This document shows positions 53,464 through 62,185 of a stretch of 64,000 nt of DNA, in pieces. The notes under the pieces were generated by a model. It was not told the origin of the DNA. It saw only the letters and a list, made by a program, of their open reading frames with translations, and searched no databases. The number at the start of each line of letters is the position of its first letter. The stretch's first letter is position 1. The stretch lies in the NCBI RefSeq assembly GCF_903652925.1, contig NZ_CAHLAR010000001.1, positions 992,001 to 1,056,000 on the forward strand, given 5' to 3'. Origin of the DNA: Achromobacter anxifer. Its GTDB lineage: Bacteria; Pseudomonadota; Gammaproteobacteria; Burkholderiales; Burkholderiaceae_B. The translations under genes were made by a program, and so were the position numbers.

Positions 53464-54387
53464 TCAGATCCCCATGCGTTCGCGCAGCGGCTTGCGGTAC
53501 GAGCGCGACACCGGCCAGGTCTCGTCCACGGCCCGCATCCTGATCAGCCACTTGTCCACGCTTCTGCGGTCGACGTCCATGACATGCAATGCGTTTGCAA
53601 TGGCGGTGCGGTGGACGCGGAAGAAGGTCTTTTCCGGCAGCAGGGTGGACCAGATGCCGAGGGCGCGGGAGTCCAGCACCATCGAGCCGTCTTCAAGCCA
53701 GATCTCGCTGTAGTTGCCGGCGGAGCGCACGCCGACGATGGCCTCGGGCTGTACTCCGCGAACCACGCCGCGCATGCTGAGATAGATCACCGACGTGGAG
53801 CTTTCATAGTGCGGTGTCCTGCCGTGGTCGCGGTTGTTGCCGTACTTGGCCTGGCCGATCAGGTTGGCGCATTGGAACAGGGCGCCGACTTCGCCAGGCG
53901 TCCAGGTGCGGTGCCGCACGGTGGTGTCGAAGCCGATGATGCCGTGCAGTTTGCCATCGTGAAAGATCGGCACGCTCAGCACGCTCTTGTCGCCCTGGCG
54001 CAGGAACTCGGCCTGGATGGCGCGCGCGGTGCGGGGCAGGTCGTTGACGTCGTGTATGGCGACTGCCAGCCCCTGCACCATGAACTTGTGCAGCCAGGCG
54101 ATCAGCGTGGTCGGCACGTCCTGCAGTTCGGCGACGAAAGGCTGGGTCTGGCCCCGGCACCATTCGTGGGTATTGCGCAGGCGCAGCATGTCGGGGCGGT
54201 ATTCGATCATCCAGGAACGGTCCACGTCCGAGGTCTCGCCCATATAGGCCAGCTGCTCCGAGATTGCTTCGTCGACCGGACGCTTGAGCAGGCTCATCGC
54301 GCAGTGGTAGAGCCAGTCCGATGCGGGGTCGGGTTCAAGCACGGTGGCTGAGTGCGTCTGGTACTGGCCTGCGTCCTTCACGTGCAA
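53464..54387 (-). CDS. GAF-LytTR transcriptional regulator
   Basis: The 307-residue protein has a GAF-type sensory domain (VLSVPIFHDGKLHGIIGFDTTV near residue 150) and a C-terminal LytTR DNA-binding domain (AIVGVRSAGNYSEIWLEDGSMVLDSRALG...FFRVHRTAIANALHVMDVD). LytTR domains usually sit on response regulators; a GAF domain here suggests direct sensing of a small molecule or redox state, without a kinase. It is oriented towards the serine hydrolase genes and probably regulates them. Confidence 0.85.
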   Translation of the reverse strand: MHVKDAGQYQTHSATVLEPDPASDWLYHCAMSLLKRPVDEAISEQLAYMGETSDVDRSWMIEYRPDMLRLRNTHEWCRGQTQPFVAELQDVPTTLIAWLHKFMVQGLAVAIHDVNDLPRTARAIQAEFLRQGDKSVLSVPIFHDGKLHGIIGFDTTVRHRTWTPGEVGALFQCANLIGQAKYGNNRDHGRTPHYESSTSVIYLSMRGVVRGVQPEAIVGVRSAGNYSEIWLEDGSMVLDSRALGIWSTLLPEKTFFRVHRTAIANALHVMDVDRRSVDKWLIRMRAVDETWPVSRSYRKPLRERMGI

Positions 54388-54481
54388 TTCCCCTGGCGTC
54401 TTTACCGCGCTGCGTTCCAGCGCCGGCTGCGCCGCGCCTAGCGGGGATTTTCCCTCCAGTAACCAGGGATTACAAGGGACA

Positions 54482-56563
54482 TCATTGCGTCTTCGTCGGC
54501 GTGGCGGCGTGCGAGGCCTGGGTCGGCATGCGCCCCACGCTCAGCGTGCCGGGATTGTCGGGCGACGGGCGCACGACCGCGGCGTTGTTGGCGTCGTTGG
54601 GCGCAAGATTGGGCAAGTCGACGGGGCGCGCGGCCACGGTCGCGAAGGGGCCGCCGCCGCTGGCGGGCACGCCGTCCAGGGTCAGGCCATGGGTCCAGTT
54701 GCCGTCGCGGCGCGACAGCACTTCGTAGCGCTGCGGGCCGCCGGTAGTGCGGGCGACGACGTAGAGCGTGTCGTTGATGAGATGGATCGCCGGGGGCGAG
54801 GCGGCCTCGGCGTCCAGCTTGGCGGGCCTGCCATGTTCGACCAGCCAGAGCTGTCCGCCGGCGCGTTCCAGGACGGCGACCATGACATTGCCGCGGGCGT
54901 CGGCGCTGATGGCCGGGCGGCCGATGTAAGGCACGCCCATGTCGGTCGGGGCGCTCCAGTCCATGTCCAGGTCGGTGGTGTCGCCGGCTTCCACCAGCCG
55001 GGTCAGGTGGTTGCTGCCGCGCTGGCGGAAATAGAGTTCGACGCGGTTTTCATGGTTGCGGATCGCCGCCAGCCCGCCCGCCGCCTGCGGCGCGGGGACG
55101 CGGCGCCAACTGTGCCATTCGGGGCGATGGCCCTTGGCGGCCGGCAACTGGCGGGTGTAGAACAGCTCGCCCGCGGCGGTGGTGGCGAAGACGACGTAGC
55201 GGCCGTCGCCGCCCAGCGCCGCGGCCGGCGAGCCGGTGACGCCATCCAACGGCGGCAGGTCCTGCCAGGCGCTCCAGCTGCCGTCGATGCCGGACGGCGC
55301 GATCCAGTGCAGCAAGCCGTCGTAGCCCAGCGCCACGGCGGCGGCTTCGCCGCGCGGCGCCACGGCCGGGATCTGGGTCACGCGCAGGCCGCCCAGCGCC
55401 TGCCAGCCCTGCCAGGTGCCGTCATGGCGTTGCTTGTTGGCCCATACGCCGCCCAGCGGGTCGCGCGCCATCAGACCGGCGGTGCCGTCGGCGTGCGTGA
55501 ACGAGACCAGCGGGCCGCTGGTGCGGCCTCCCAAGCTTTGCCAGCGGCGCTCGCCAGTGTCCCAGCGATTCACCGCGCCGTTGGTTTCACCGGCGGCGAA
55601 CACCACCAGGCCGCCGCGTCCGTCCGGGTAAAGCTGCGGCGCGATGTCCTGGCGTGACACGTAATACGCGCGTTGCACCCAGGCGGCGGCCGGTCCGGCG
55701 GGTTCCTTGCAGCCGGTGGGGCCGGCGCAATAGTGGTAGTCGTTCCAGGCGTAGTGCTGGAAGATCAGCGACTTGCTGGCGATCTCCGCCTCGTTCAGAT
55801 TGGTGGCGCGTTCCTGGCTGGGGTAGTCGATATAGCCCATTTCGGCGTAGTTGCCGGGGGCGCGCAGCATGGCCTCGCGCGCCAGCCGGGCGCTGGCGAT
55901 GTGGTCGGGATGGCCATGGCCGACGCAGCGCCAGCACAGCTGCGTGTAGGGCACGGTGATGGTGTCGTCGAGGTGGCGCACGGTGGTCGGCGCGTACTGG
56001 CGGATCATGTCGGCCAGGGTGTCGATCAGCTGCTCGCGGGTGTAGGACTCGGCAAAGGGGCCCAGCGTGTCGACGTTCTGCCCGGGTTCGGATTCGGTGC
56101 GGCTCAGCGGCGTCAGGCTGCCCCAGCCCTTGCCCAGCCAGGGGTCCTTCAGGCGCATGTGCCACAGCTGCACGCGCGGATTGCCCTGCAGGGTGAAGCG
56201 CGCGATGCGGTGTCCGGCGGCGGTGCCGGAATCCTCCTTCCACTGGTCGGGCTGATGCGCCATGTAGGCATAGGCGGCGCGCACCCCGCGCTCGCGGCCC
56301 AGCATGTAGGTTTCGCCTTCGCCGGCGTCGCTGGCGGTCAGGTAGACCACCCGCACGCAGCCGCCTGCTTCGACGTTGGAAGCGACGTCGGGGTTCATGA
56401 ACAGCAGGTCGTCGTCCAGGTGGGCGACGAACGCCAGATCCTTGATGCCATGGCATTGCGCCAGCGTGGGCGGGGCGGCATGGGCCTGGACGGAGAGCAG
56501 GGCGGCAATGGTGCAGAGTAGCGCCCGGCCTGAGGGGCGCAGCAAGGCCAGCAGTACGGACAT
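54482..56563 (-). CDS. PIG-L family deacetylase with C-terminal beta-propeller-like domain
   Basis: The 693-residue exported protein has a signal peptide to about residue 29 (VQAHA). The PIG-L domain carries the zinc/active-site motif AHLDDDLLFMNPD (AHPDDE in most relatives) and the second ligand region CVGHGHPDHIASARLA. After about residue 300, repeated blades with WxxW/ALGxDGR patterns (WQGWQALGGL, WSAWQDLPPLDG, WHSWRRVPAP) suggest a sialidase- or lectin-like propeller. PIG-L enzymes remove N-acetyl groups from GlcNAc-containing molecules. The protein may therefore bind and deacetylate an extracellular or periplasmic glycan. Confidence 0.85.
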   Translation of the reverse strand: MSVLLALLRPSGRALLCTIAALLSVQAHAAPPTLAQCHGIKDLAFVAHLDDDLLFMNPDVASNVEAGGCVRVVYLTASDAGEGETYMLGRERGVRAAYAYMAHQPDQWKEDSGTAAGHRIARFTLQGNPRVQLWHMRLKDPWLGKGWGSLTPLSRTESEPGQNVDTLGPFAESYTREQLIDTLADMIRQYAPTTVRHLDDTITVPYTQLCWRCVGHGHPDHIASARLAREAMLRAPGNYAEMGYIDYPSQERATNLNEAEIASKSLIFQHYAWNDYHYCAGPTGCKEPAGPAAAWVQRAYYVSRQDIAPQLYPDGRGGLVVFAAGETNGAVNRWDTGERRWQSLGGRTSGPLVSFTHADGTAGLMARDPLGGVWANKQRHDGTWQGWQALGGLRVTQIPAVAPRGEAAAVALGYDGLLHWIAPSGIDGSWSAWQDLPPLDGVTGSPAAALGGDGRYVVFATTAAGELFYTRQLPAAKGHRPEWHSWRRVPAPQAAGGLAAIRNHENRVELYFRQRGSNHLTRLVEAGDTTDLDMDWSAPTDMGVPYIGRPAISADARGNVMVAVLERAGGQLWLVEHGRPAKLDAEAASPPAIHLINDTLYVVARTTGGPQRYEVLSRRDGNWTHGLTLDGVPASGGGPFATVAARPVDLPNLAPNDANNAAVVRPSPDNPGTLSVGRMPTQASHAATPTKTQ

Positions 56564-56733
56564 AACAGGGCGCCGCAGAAAAGGCGCGGCGCTGAAAGGT
56601 ATTGAGGTCAGGCCAGTATAGCGGCGTGGGATTGCAATAATTGGGGGCGGTATGGGCCGCGCCGCGGCCGCGCTGGCGGCGCGGGGCCGTTCGGGGGCGC
56701 GTGGGGATGCGTGGGCGCGCGTGGGTTCGCGCT

Positions 56734-57468
56734 CTAGCGGCCGGGAGCGTTCGCCGCTGCGCCGGCCGTGTACGGGCTGAGGTCCAGGCCGGCCTTCTGG
56801 AAGCGCCGCACCACGGCGGGCAGCTGCTTGCTTCGGCTGGCGGTGTCGACGGCCAGGACGGCCTGGCGGCATTTGTCCACGTCCTTGGGGCAGCCGTGGC
56901 CGGGCGGCAGCAGGCGAGCGTAGACCGATATGTTGACGGCCAATTGCGAAACCGGCGCGGCGGTCGGCTTGCCCTGGTAGAAGCCGTTCAACTCGGCCTT
57001 CAGCCGGTCGGCTTCCTGCTTGCCGGCCAGGACGCCGTCTCGGCAGTCCATGAAGGTCGGGATGCCGTCCGCCAGCGCCATGCGGCCGCAGGCCAGGGCC
57101 AGATGTCCGGCCGCCGCCAGGCCCGGCGGCAGGTAGGCCCGGACCGCCGGTGCGTTGGCCGTGGCGAACGACACGGTCTGCCCGTCCGCGGAACCGCTGG
57201 CGGCTTCGCCGACGATCAGCATGGCCCGTTCCAGCGTGGCCGGAAAGCGCGCCGTGGGGCCGTGGACATAGGCCTGGGAAACGGCTTCGGCGGTCACGGC
57301 GGGCAGGTCGAGCCGCTTGCCGATGAGGCTCTGGCCGCCCTCGATATAGGTGTCCAACTCGTCGCGCAGCACCGCTTCCTGCACCGCGGCTTCAGTGGCG
57401 GAAAGGCTGTAGGCGGCGCTTGCCAGCGCCGGGACCATGAGGCCCAGCAGCGCGCAGATTTTCTTCAT
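56734..57468 (-). CDS. Exported protein of unknown function
   Basis: The 244-residue protein begins MKKICALLGLMVPALASAAYS, a clear signal peptide, which fixes the start. The mature part is helical, with four Cys residues (ALACGRM, FMDCRDG, GHGCPKD, VDKCRQA) that could form two disulfides. I know no family for it. It ends in a low-complexity Ala tail. It stands alone between the PIG-L gene and the LysR gene. Confidence 0.7.
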   Translation of the reverse strand: MKKICALLGLMVPALASAAYSLSATEAAVQEAVLRDELDTYIEGGQSLIGKRLDLPAVTAEAVSQAYVHGPTARFPATLERAMLIVGEAASGSADGQTVSFATANAPAVRAYLPPGLAAAGHLALACGRMALADGIPTFMDCRDGVLAGKQEADRLKAELNGFYQGKPTAAPVSQLAVNISVYARLLPPGHGCPKDVDKCRQAVLAVDTASRSKQLPAVVRRFQKAGLDLSPYTAGAAANAPGR

Positions 57469-57520
57469 GGATACGTCGGGGACGGGTTGCGTGACGCGCA
57501 AGGGTAACCCGCGGCCGGGG

Positions 57521-58399
57521 TCACTGCGCTCCGGCGCTGGCCAGCAGCCAGTCGCGCAAGCGCTGCGGCGCGGCGTCGGCGCGTCGCGCGTCCTGGCGCA
57601 GGCACAGGCTGAAGGCTGCGCCGCTTTCGACGAAACCCAGCGGGGCGGCCAGCCGGCCGCGATGCAGCTCGGCTTCGACCAGCACGGCGGGCGCGATGGC
57701 GACGCCCAGGCCCGCCGCGGCGGCTTCCAGCATGTGGCCCAGATGGTCGAATTCACGCCCCGGCTGCCGCGGCGCCAGCGCCATGCCCTGGTGCGCCGCC
57801 CAGTCCTTCCAGGCGTCGGGCCGCGAACTGGTGTGCAGCAATGGCGCGTCCAGCACGTCGGCCGGCTTGGCGATGCGCGCGGCCCAGGCGGGCGTGCAGA
57901 CCGGGCCTATGGTTTCGGCGAAGAGCGGCGTGACGTCCCATTCCCCGGGCCAGTCGCGGCCGGCCAGGATCAGCGCGTCCACGCGCTGCGTGTTCAGCAG
58001 GGCGGCGTCGGCGGCCGTCTGCAGCCGGATGCGTATGTCCGGATGCGCGGCTTCGAAACGTTCGAGCCGCGGGATCAGCCAGTTGGAAAGAAAGCTGGCC
58101 GGCGCGCCCACCGCCAGTTCCGCGGGCTGGGTGCTGCGCTTGAGCTCGTCGCAGCGGCGTTCCAGCAGGTCGAACGCGTCATGCGCGGCGCGCTGCAGGT
58201 CCAGCCCCGCCGCGGTCAGCTGGACGCGGCCCGCGCGGCGTTCGAACAGCGCGCAGCCCAGCCATTCCTCCAGTTGCCGGATCTGCTGGCTGACCGCGCT
58301 GTGGGTCACGCACAGCTCCTTGGCGGCCAGCGTGAAGCTGGATTGGCGGGCCGCGCTGTCGAAGAAGCGCAAGGCGTTGAGAGAGGGCAGTCGTCGCAT
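57521..58399 (-). CDS. LysR-type regulator of trpBA (TrpI/GcvA-like)
   Basis: The 292-residue regulator starts RRLPSLNALRFFDSAARQSSFTLAAKELCVTHSAVSQQIRQLEE, close to the TrpI/GcvA group. It is divergent from trpB across 118 bases, the same layout as trpI-trpBA of pseudomonads, where TrpI activates with indoleglycerol phosphate. The gap is AT-rich with a 20-bp dyad. Regulation of trpBA is inferred from this layout. Confidence 0.85.
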   Translation of the reverse strand: MRRLPSLNALRFFDSAARQSSFTLAAKELCVTHSAVSQQIRQLEEWLGCALFERRAGRVQLTAAGLDLQRAAHDAFDLLERRCDELKRSTQPAELAVGAPASFLSNWLIPRLERFEAAHPDIRIRLQTAADAALLNTQRVDALILAGRDWPGEWDVTPLFAETIGPVCTPAWAARIAKPADVLDAPLLHTSSRPDAWKDWAAHQGMALAPRQPGREFDHLGHMLEAAAAGLGVAIAPAVLVEAELHRGRLAAPLGFVESGAAFSLCLRQDARRADAAPQRLRDWLLASAGAQ

Positions 58400-58423
58400 G
58401 CTTTATCTGTTAGTTGTACTTAC

Positions 58424-58443
58424 ATGATTGATAAACAAATCAT
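58424..58443. promoter_or_regulatory. Dyad between LysR gene and trpB
   Basis: ATGATT-N8-AATCAT is an inverted repeat with 6-bp arms in the AT-rich gap. It is a plausible LysR-type operator for divergent control. A possible trpB promoter, TTGATT-N17-AAGATA, lies directly to its right (about 58443-58471). Confidence 0.4.
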
Positions 58444-58517
58444 TGATTCAAATAAGTTTTTATCGAAGATAGCATAAGGAAAAATTCCTGCCCTATTTGC
58501 CACGGAAGAACAGAGCC

Positions 58518-59729
58518 ATGCCATCTTTCTCTCATCCGGACGCGCCCGACGGCCGCGGCCAGTTCGGCCCTTACGGCGGCCGCTACATGCCCGAAACGCT
58601 GGTCCCCGCCCTGGACGAGCTGGAACGCCATTTCAAGGCGGCGTTGGCGGACGAGGATTTCTGGCAGGCCTACCGCGGCATGCTGGCCGACTACGTGGGC
58701 CGGCCCAGCCCCTTGTTCCTGGCCCAGGGCGTCACGCAGGAACTGGGCGGCGCGCAGATCTACCTCAAGCGCGAAGACCTGAACCACACCGGCGCGCACA
58801 AGATCAACAACTGCCTGGGCCAGATCCTGCTGGCCCGGCGCATGGGCAAGCGCCGCATCATCGCGGAAACCGGCGCGGGGCAGCACGGCGTGGCGACCGC
58901 CACGGTCTGCGCCCTGCATGGCCTGCAATGCGTGGTCTACATGGGCGCCGAGGACATGGCGCGCCAGTCCGTCAACGTGCGCCGGATGCGCATGCTGGGC
59001 GCCGAGGTGCGCGCCGTCCACGCGGGCACGGCCACGCTGAAGGATGCGATGAACGAAGCCCTGCGTGACTGGATCGCCCATCCCGCCGACACCTATTACC
59101 TGCTGGGCACCGGCGCGGGGCCGCATCCCTATCCCTGGCTGGTGCGCGAGTTCCAGAAAGTGATAGGCGAGGAAACGCGCCAGCAGATCGCCGCCAAGAC
59201 GGGACGCATGCCGGATGCCATGGTGGCCTGCGTGGGCGGGGGCTCCAATGCCATGGGGTTTTTCTATCCCTTCCTGGAGCTGGAGGACGTGCGCTTGTAC
59301 GGCGTCGAAGCCGGCGGGCTGGGCCTGGCCAGCGGCGCGCACGCGGCCAGCATCAGCGCAGGCCATGAAGGCGTGCTGCACGGCTGCCGCAGCTACTACC
59401 TGCAGGACGGCGACGGGCAGATCGTGAACGCGCATTCGATCTCGGCGGGGCTCGATTATCCGGGCGTCGGCCCCGAACATGCCTTGCTGCATGACCGCGG
59501 GCGCGTGGACTACGTGTCCGTGACGGACGCGCAGGCCGTGGCGGCCTTTCATTGGCTGACGCGCAAGGAAGGCATCCTGCCCGCGCTGGAAAGCGCGCAT
59601 GCGCTGGCCTATGTGCGCGAGCTTGCGCCGCGCTTGGCGCGCGACCAGATCCTGGTGGTGTGCCTGAGCGGACGCGGCGACAAGGACCTGGACACGGTGA
59701 CGCAATTTGGCGAGGAGGTAGCGGCATGA
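58518..59729 (+). CDS. trpB: Tryptophan synthase beta chain
   Basis: The 403-residue PLP enzyme joins indole and serine to tryptophan. The PLP Lys is K95 in [10 protein letters not shown]; other landmarks are [14 protein letters not shown] and the phosphate-binding [11 protein letters not shown] at 58518 is preceded by GGAAG. It is coupled to trpA by an ATGA overlap. In Bordetella and Achromobacter the usual trpB lies in a trpF-trpB-trpA group, so this LysR-linked copy may be a second set or a rearranged one. Confidence 0.96.
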   Translation: MPSFSHPDAPDGRGQFGPYGGRYMPETLVPALDELERHFKAALADEDFWQAYRGMLADYVGRPSPLFLAQGVTQELGGAQIYLKREDLNHTGAHKINNCLGQILLARRMGKRRIIAETGAGQHGVATATVCALHGLQCVVYMGAEDMARQSVNVRRMRMLGAEVRAVHAGTATLKDAMNEALRDWIAHPADTYYLLGTGAGPHPYPWLVREFQKVIGEETRQQIAAKTGRMPDAMVACVGGGSNAMGFFYPFLELEDVRLYGVEAGGLGLASGAHAASISAGHEGVLHGCRSYYLQDGDGQIVNAHSISAGLDYPGVGPEHALLHDRGRVDYVSVTDAQAVAAFHWLTRKEGILPALESAHALAYVRELAPRLARDQILVVCLSGRGDKDLDTVTQFGEEVAA

Positions 59730-60526
59730 CACGGCTCGACCACACTCTATCCGCGCTGCGCCAATCCGGCCGCAGCGGCCTGGTCACGTATTTCGCGGCG
59801 GGCGATCCCGATCCCGGCGCCTGCCTGGAGCTGTTGCGCGGCCTGCGCGCGGCGGGCGCCGACGTGATCGAACTCGGCATGCCGTTCAGCGATCCGGTCG
59901 CGGACGGTCCCGTGCTGCAACAGGCCAACGTGCGCGCGCTGGCCGGCGGCCAGACCTTGATGCGCACGCTGGCCCTGGTGCGTGACTTCCGAAAGAAGGA
60001 TGCGGACACGCCGCTGGTGCTGATGGGCTACCTGAATCCCATCCTGCGCCACGGCGTGCCGGCCTTCATCACGGACGCGGCCGCGGCGGGCGTGGACGGG
60101 CTGATCATCATCGACCTGCCGGTGGAGCATGCCGACGAACTTGGCCAGGAGGCGCGCGCGCAAGGCCTGCACCTGATCCGCATGTCGGCGCCGACTTCCG
60201 AGGACGCGCGGCTCGCCAGCCTGCTGGCGGACGCAAGCGGCTTCGTCTATCACATCATGCTGGCCGGCACGACCGGCGCGGACCTGCCCGACGAGCGCCG
60301 CATCGCGCGCGACCTGGACCGCCTGCGTTCGCACACGCGCTTGCCGGTGGCCGCGGGCTTCGGCGTGCGTTCGCCCGACGAAGCCCGGCTCGTCGCCAGG
60401 CATGCCGATCTGGTCGTGGTGGGTTCGCGGCTGGCGCAGGTGTTGGCCGAGCAAGGCGTGGCGGGCGCCCTGGACGAAGTGCGCGAGCTGGCGGCGGCGT
60501 TGCGGCAACGAGGGGACGCCGCATAG
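59726..60526 (+). CDS. trpA: Tryptophan synthase alpha chain
   Basis: The 266-residue TIM barrel splits indole-3-glycerol phosphate to indole and glyceraldehyde 3-phosphate. Catalytic Glu49 and Asp60 ([16 protein letters not shown]) lie at the same positions as in the enteric enzyme. [10 protein letters not shown] and the late [13 protein letters not shown] (phosphate site) are also typical. The start at 59726 overlaps the trpB stop (ATGA). Longer upstream readings in this frame are shadows of trpB. Confidence 0.95.
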   Translation: MTRLDHTLSALRQSGRSGLVTYFAAGDPDPGACLELLRGLRAAGADVIELGMPFSDPVADGPVLQQANVRALAGGQTLMRTLALVRDFRKKDADTPLVLMGYLNPILRHGVPAFITDAAAAGVDGLIIIDLPVEHADELGQEARAQGLHLIRMSAPTSEDARLASLLADASGFVYHIMLAGTTGADLPDERRIARDLDRLRSHTRLPVAAGFGVRSPDEARLVARHADLVVVGSRLAQVLAEQGVAGALDEVRELAAALRQRGDAA

Positions 60527-60542
60527 TCAGGCCGCCCGGCCG

Positions 60543-60588
60543 ATGTCAGTCCGGAGCATGTCAGCCCGGAGCATGTCAGCCCCGGCGC
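60543..60588. repeat. 15-bp tandem repeat between trpA and Bug gene
   Basis: Three head-to-tail copies of ATGTCAGYCCGGAGC, the third with one extra base and small changes, are followed by a partial fourth (ATGTCA) that forms the stop of the convergent Bug gene. This fills the gap between the two convergent genes. Confidence 0.8.
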
Positions 60589-60591
60589 ATG

Positions 60592-61563
60592 TCACTGCAC
60601 CTTGAGCTCGATGTCCCGCGCGACCTCTCCCAGGCGGGTGAAATCCGCCTGCGCGCGTTCCCTGGCCTGTTGCGGCGTGTTGGCGACGATGACCCAGCCC
60701 AGATCCTTGAGCTTGCGTTCGGTGTCCGCGCCCCTCAGTCCGGCGACCAGCGCGCCGTGCAACTTTTCGATCACGGCATCGGGCGTGCCCTTGGGCGCGG
60801 CCAATCCGAACCAGCCCGCCGGCACCAGGCCGGTGATGCCCAGCTCCTTGGCGGTGGGGACTTTGGGATAGCCGTCGAATCGATAGTCGCTGGTGACGAA
60901 CAGGGCCGTGGTCTTGCCCGCGCTGACGTAGGGAATCTGCGAGGCCGCGTTGTCCATCATCGAATCGATGTGGCCGCCCATCAGGTCGTTGACGGCGGGC
61001 GCGGCGCCCTTGTACGCGACGATGTTCAGATTCAGGCCGGCCTGCTTGGCGAAGGCGGCCTGCGTCAGGTGGGCCTGCGTGCCCAGGCCGGCGTTGGCGG
61101 AGGTCAGGCCTGCGGGCTTTTGCCGCGCCAGCGCCTGGAAGGCGGCATAGTCCTGCGCGGGGAAGTCCTTGTTGACCACGAAGACGAAGGGCACTTCCAC
61201 CGCGATGGAGATATGCGCCAGATCGTTCACCGGCTGGTAGCGCAGCTTGTAGATGTGCGGATTGACGGCGATGGTGCCGCTGGCCGACAGCAGCAGCGTA
61301 TAGCCGTCGGGCGCCGCGCGCACCACGTGCTCGGTGGCGATCGAACCGCCGGCGCCCGGCCGGCTTTCGACGATGACGGGCTGGCCCAGCTGCTTTTGCA
61401 GCGACTCCGCGATCAGGCGCGTCAGCGTGTCGGAAGCGGAGCCGGGCGCGTAGGGATAGACGATGGTGATCGGCTTGGCCGGGTAGGCGTCCGGCGCCGC
61501 CTGGACGGCGGCGGGGCCCAGGCACAACAGCAGGGCGGCGATATGGCTGCGTAGGCGCTTCAT
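60592..61563 (-). CDS. Bug-family substrate-binding protein linked to a GAF protein
   Basis: The 323-residue receptor has a signal peptide ending AVQAAP and the family segments YPAKPITIVYPYAPGSASDTLTRLI and VESRPGAGGSIATE. Its start overlaps the stop of the GAF gene (ATGA). No permease genes are nearby. It is the second gene of a two-gene unit divergent from a LysR regulator; the ligand is unknown. Confidence 0.92.
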   Translation of the reverse strand: MKRLRSHIAALLLCLGPAAVQAAPDAYPAKPITIVYPYAPGSASDTLTRLIAESLQKQLGQPVIVESRPGAGGSIATEHVVRAAPDGYTLLLSASGTIAVNPHIYKLRYQPVNDLAHISIAVEVPFVFVVNKDFPAQDYAAFQALARQKPAGLTSANAGLGTQAHLTQAAFAKQAGLNLNIVAYKGAAPAVNDLMGGHIDSMMDNAASQIPYVSAGKTTALFVTSDYRFDGYPKVPTAKELGITGLVPAGWFGLAAPKGTPDAVIEKLHGALVAGLRGADTERKLKDLGWVIVANTPQQARERAQADFTRLGEVARDIELKVQ

Positions 61564-62090
61564 GATTTCCCCTTGTGGTTTTGGGAGGTTCGGATGATGT
61601 CCTGTACTACGGGTATGGCCAGCGCCGCGTACCAGCCCAGTTCCGCGAGCATGTCGCGCCGGTACCAGCCGGCCTGGTGCAGCAGATTCAATGAGCCCAG
61701 CGTCCGTCCGTTCCAGCGCACCGGCACGTTGACGGCGCTGGCGCAGCCCAGCGAGGCGATCAGTTCATGGTCGGGAAAGGCCCGTTCGCAGTCGTCGCGA
61801 TCCATGCACAGGCGCGCTTCGCCTTGCTGCACCACGGTGGCGAAGAATTCGCTGTCCTGGCGCATCGGCTTGCTGCCGCCGGCGGGATAGGCCGCGGGCT
61901 GGCTGGAGTAGTAGCGACGGTTCAGGCCCGCCTCCCAGTCCAGTACCAGCACGGTGAACAGGCGGTAGCCGATGCGCTGCTGCAGTGCCAGGCCCAGCGC
62001 GCGCAGGCCGGCGCCGGGCTGGCCGTCCAGGGCCAGGCCGCAGGCCACGGCTTGCAGGGACGATTCGGAGGAAATGGAGACTGCGGTCAT
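61560..62090 (-). CDS. Small GAF-domain protein
   Basis: The protein of about 176 residues is a single GAF domain: IGYRLFTVLVLDWEAGLNRRYYSSQP, then SLGCASAVNVPVRWNGRTLGSLNLLHQAGWY. There is no DNA-binding or enzymatic domain, so it probably binds a small molecule. The start is set at 62090 (MTAVSIS); upstream in-frame ATGs exist up to 62141. The stop overlaps the Bug gene start, so receptor and GAF protein are made together, perhaps to sense the same ligand inside the cell. Confidence 0.8.
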   Translation of the reverse strand: MTAVSISSESSLQAVACGLALDGQPGAGLRALGLALQQRIGYRLFTVLVLDWEAGLNRRYYSSQPAAYPAGGSKPMRQDSEFFATVVQQGEARLCMDRDDCERAFPDHELIASLGCASAVNVPVRWNGRTLGSLNLLHQAGWYRRDMLAELGWYAALAIPVVQDIIRTSQNHKGKS

Positions 62091-62150
62091 GGGGCCATCT
62101 GGGGCGATTCGGGAGGTGCCCATTTTGGGCATGAAGCCCATAGACGGCCA

Positions 62151-62173
62151 ATGAATAAACCTGAGATATCCAT
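62151..62173. promoter_or_regulatory. Dyad in GAF/LysR divergent promoter
   Basis: ATGAATA-N9-TATCCAT is an inverted repeat with 7-bp arms and one mismatch, located 13 bases upstream of the LysR start in an AT-richer stretch. It is a candidate operator for divergent control. Confidence 0.4.
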
Positions 62174-62185
62174 TACCATTTCCGC

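Noticed and set aside
56564-56733. Possible small gene in the gap between PIG-L and the exported unknown protein
   Set aside because: Only Arg/Ala-rich GC frames without start signals or similarity; treated as a leader/promoter region.
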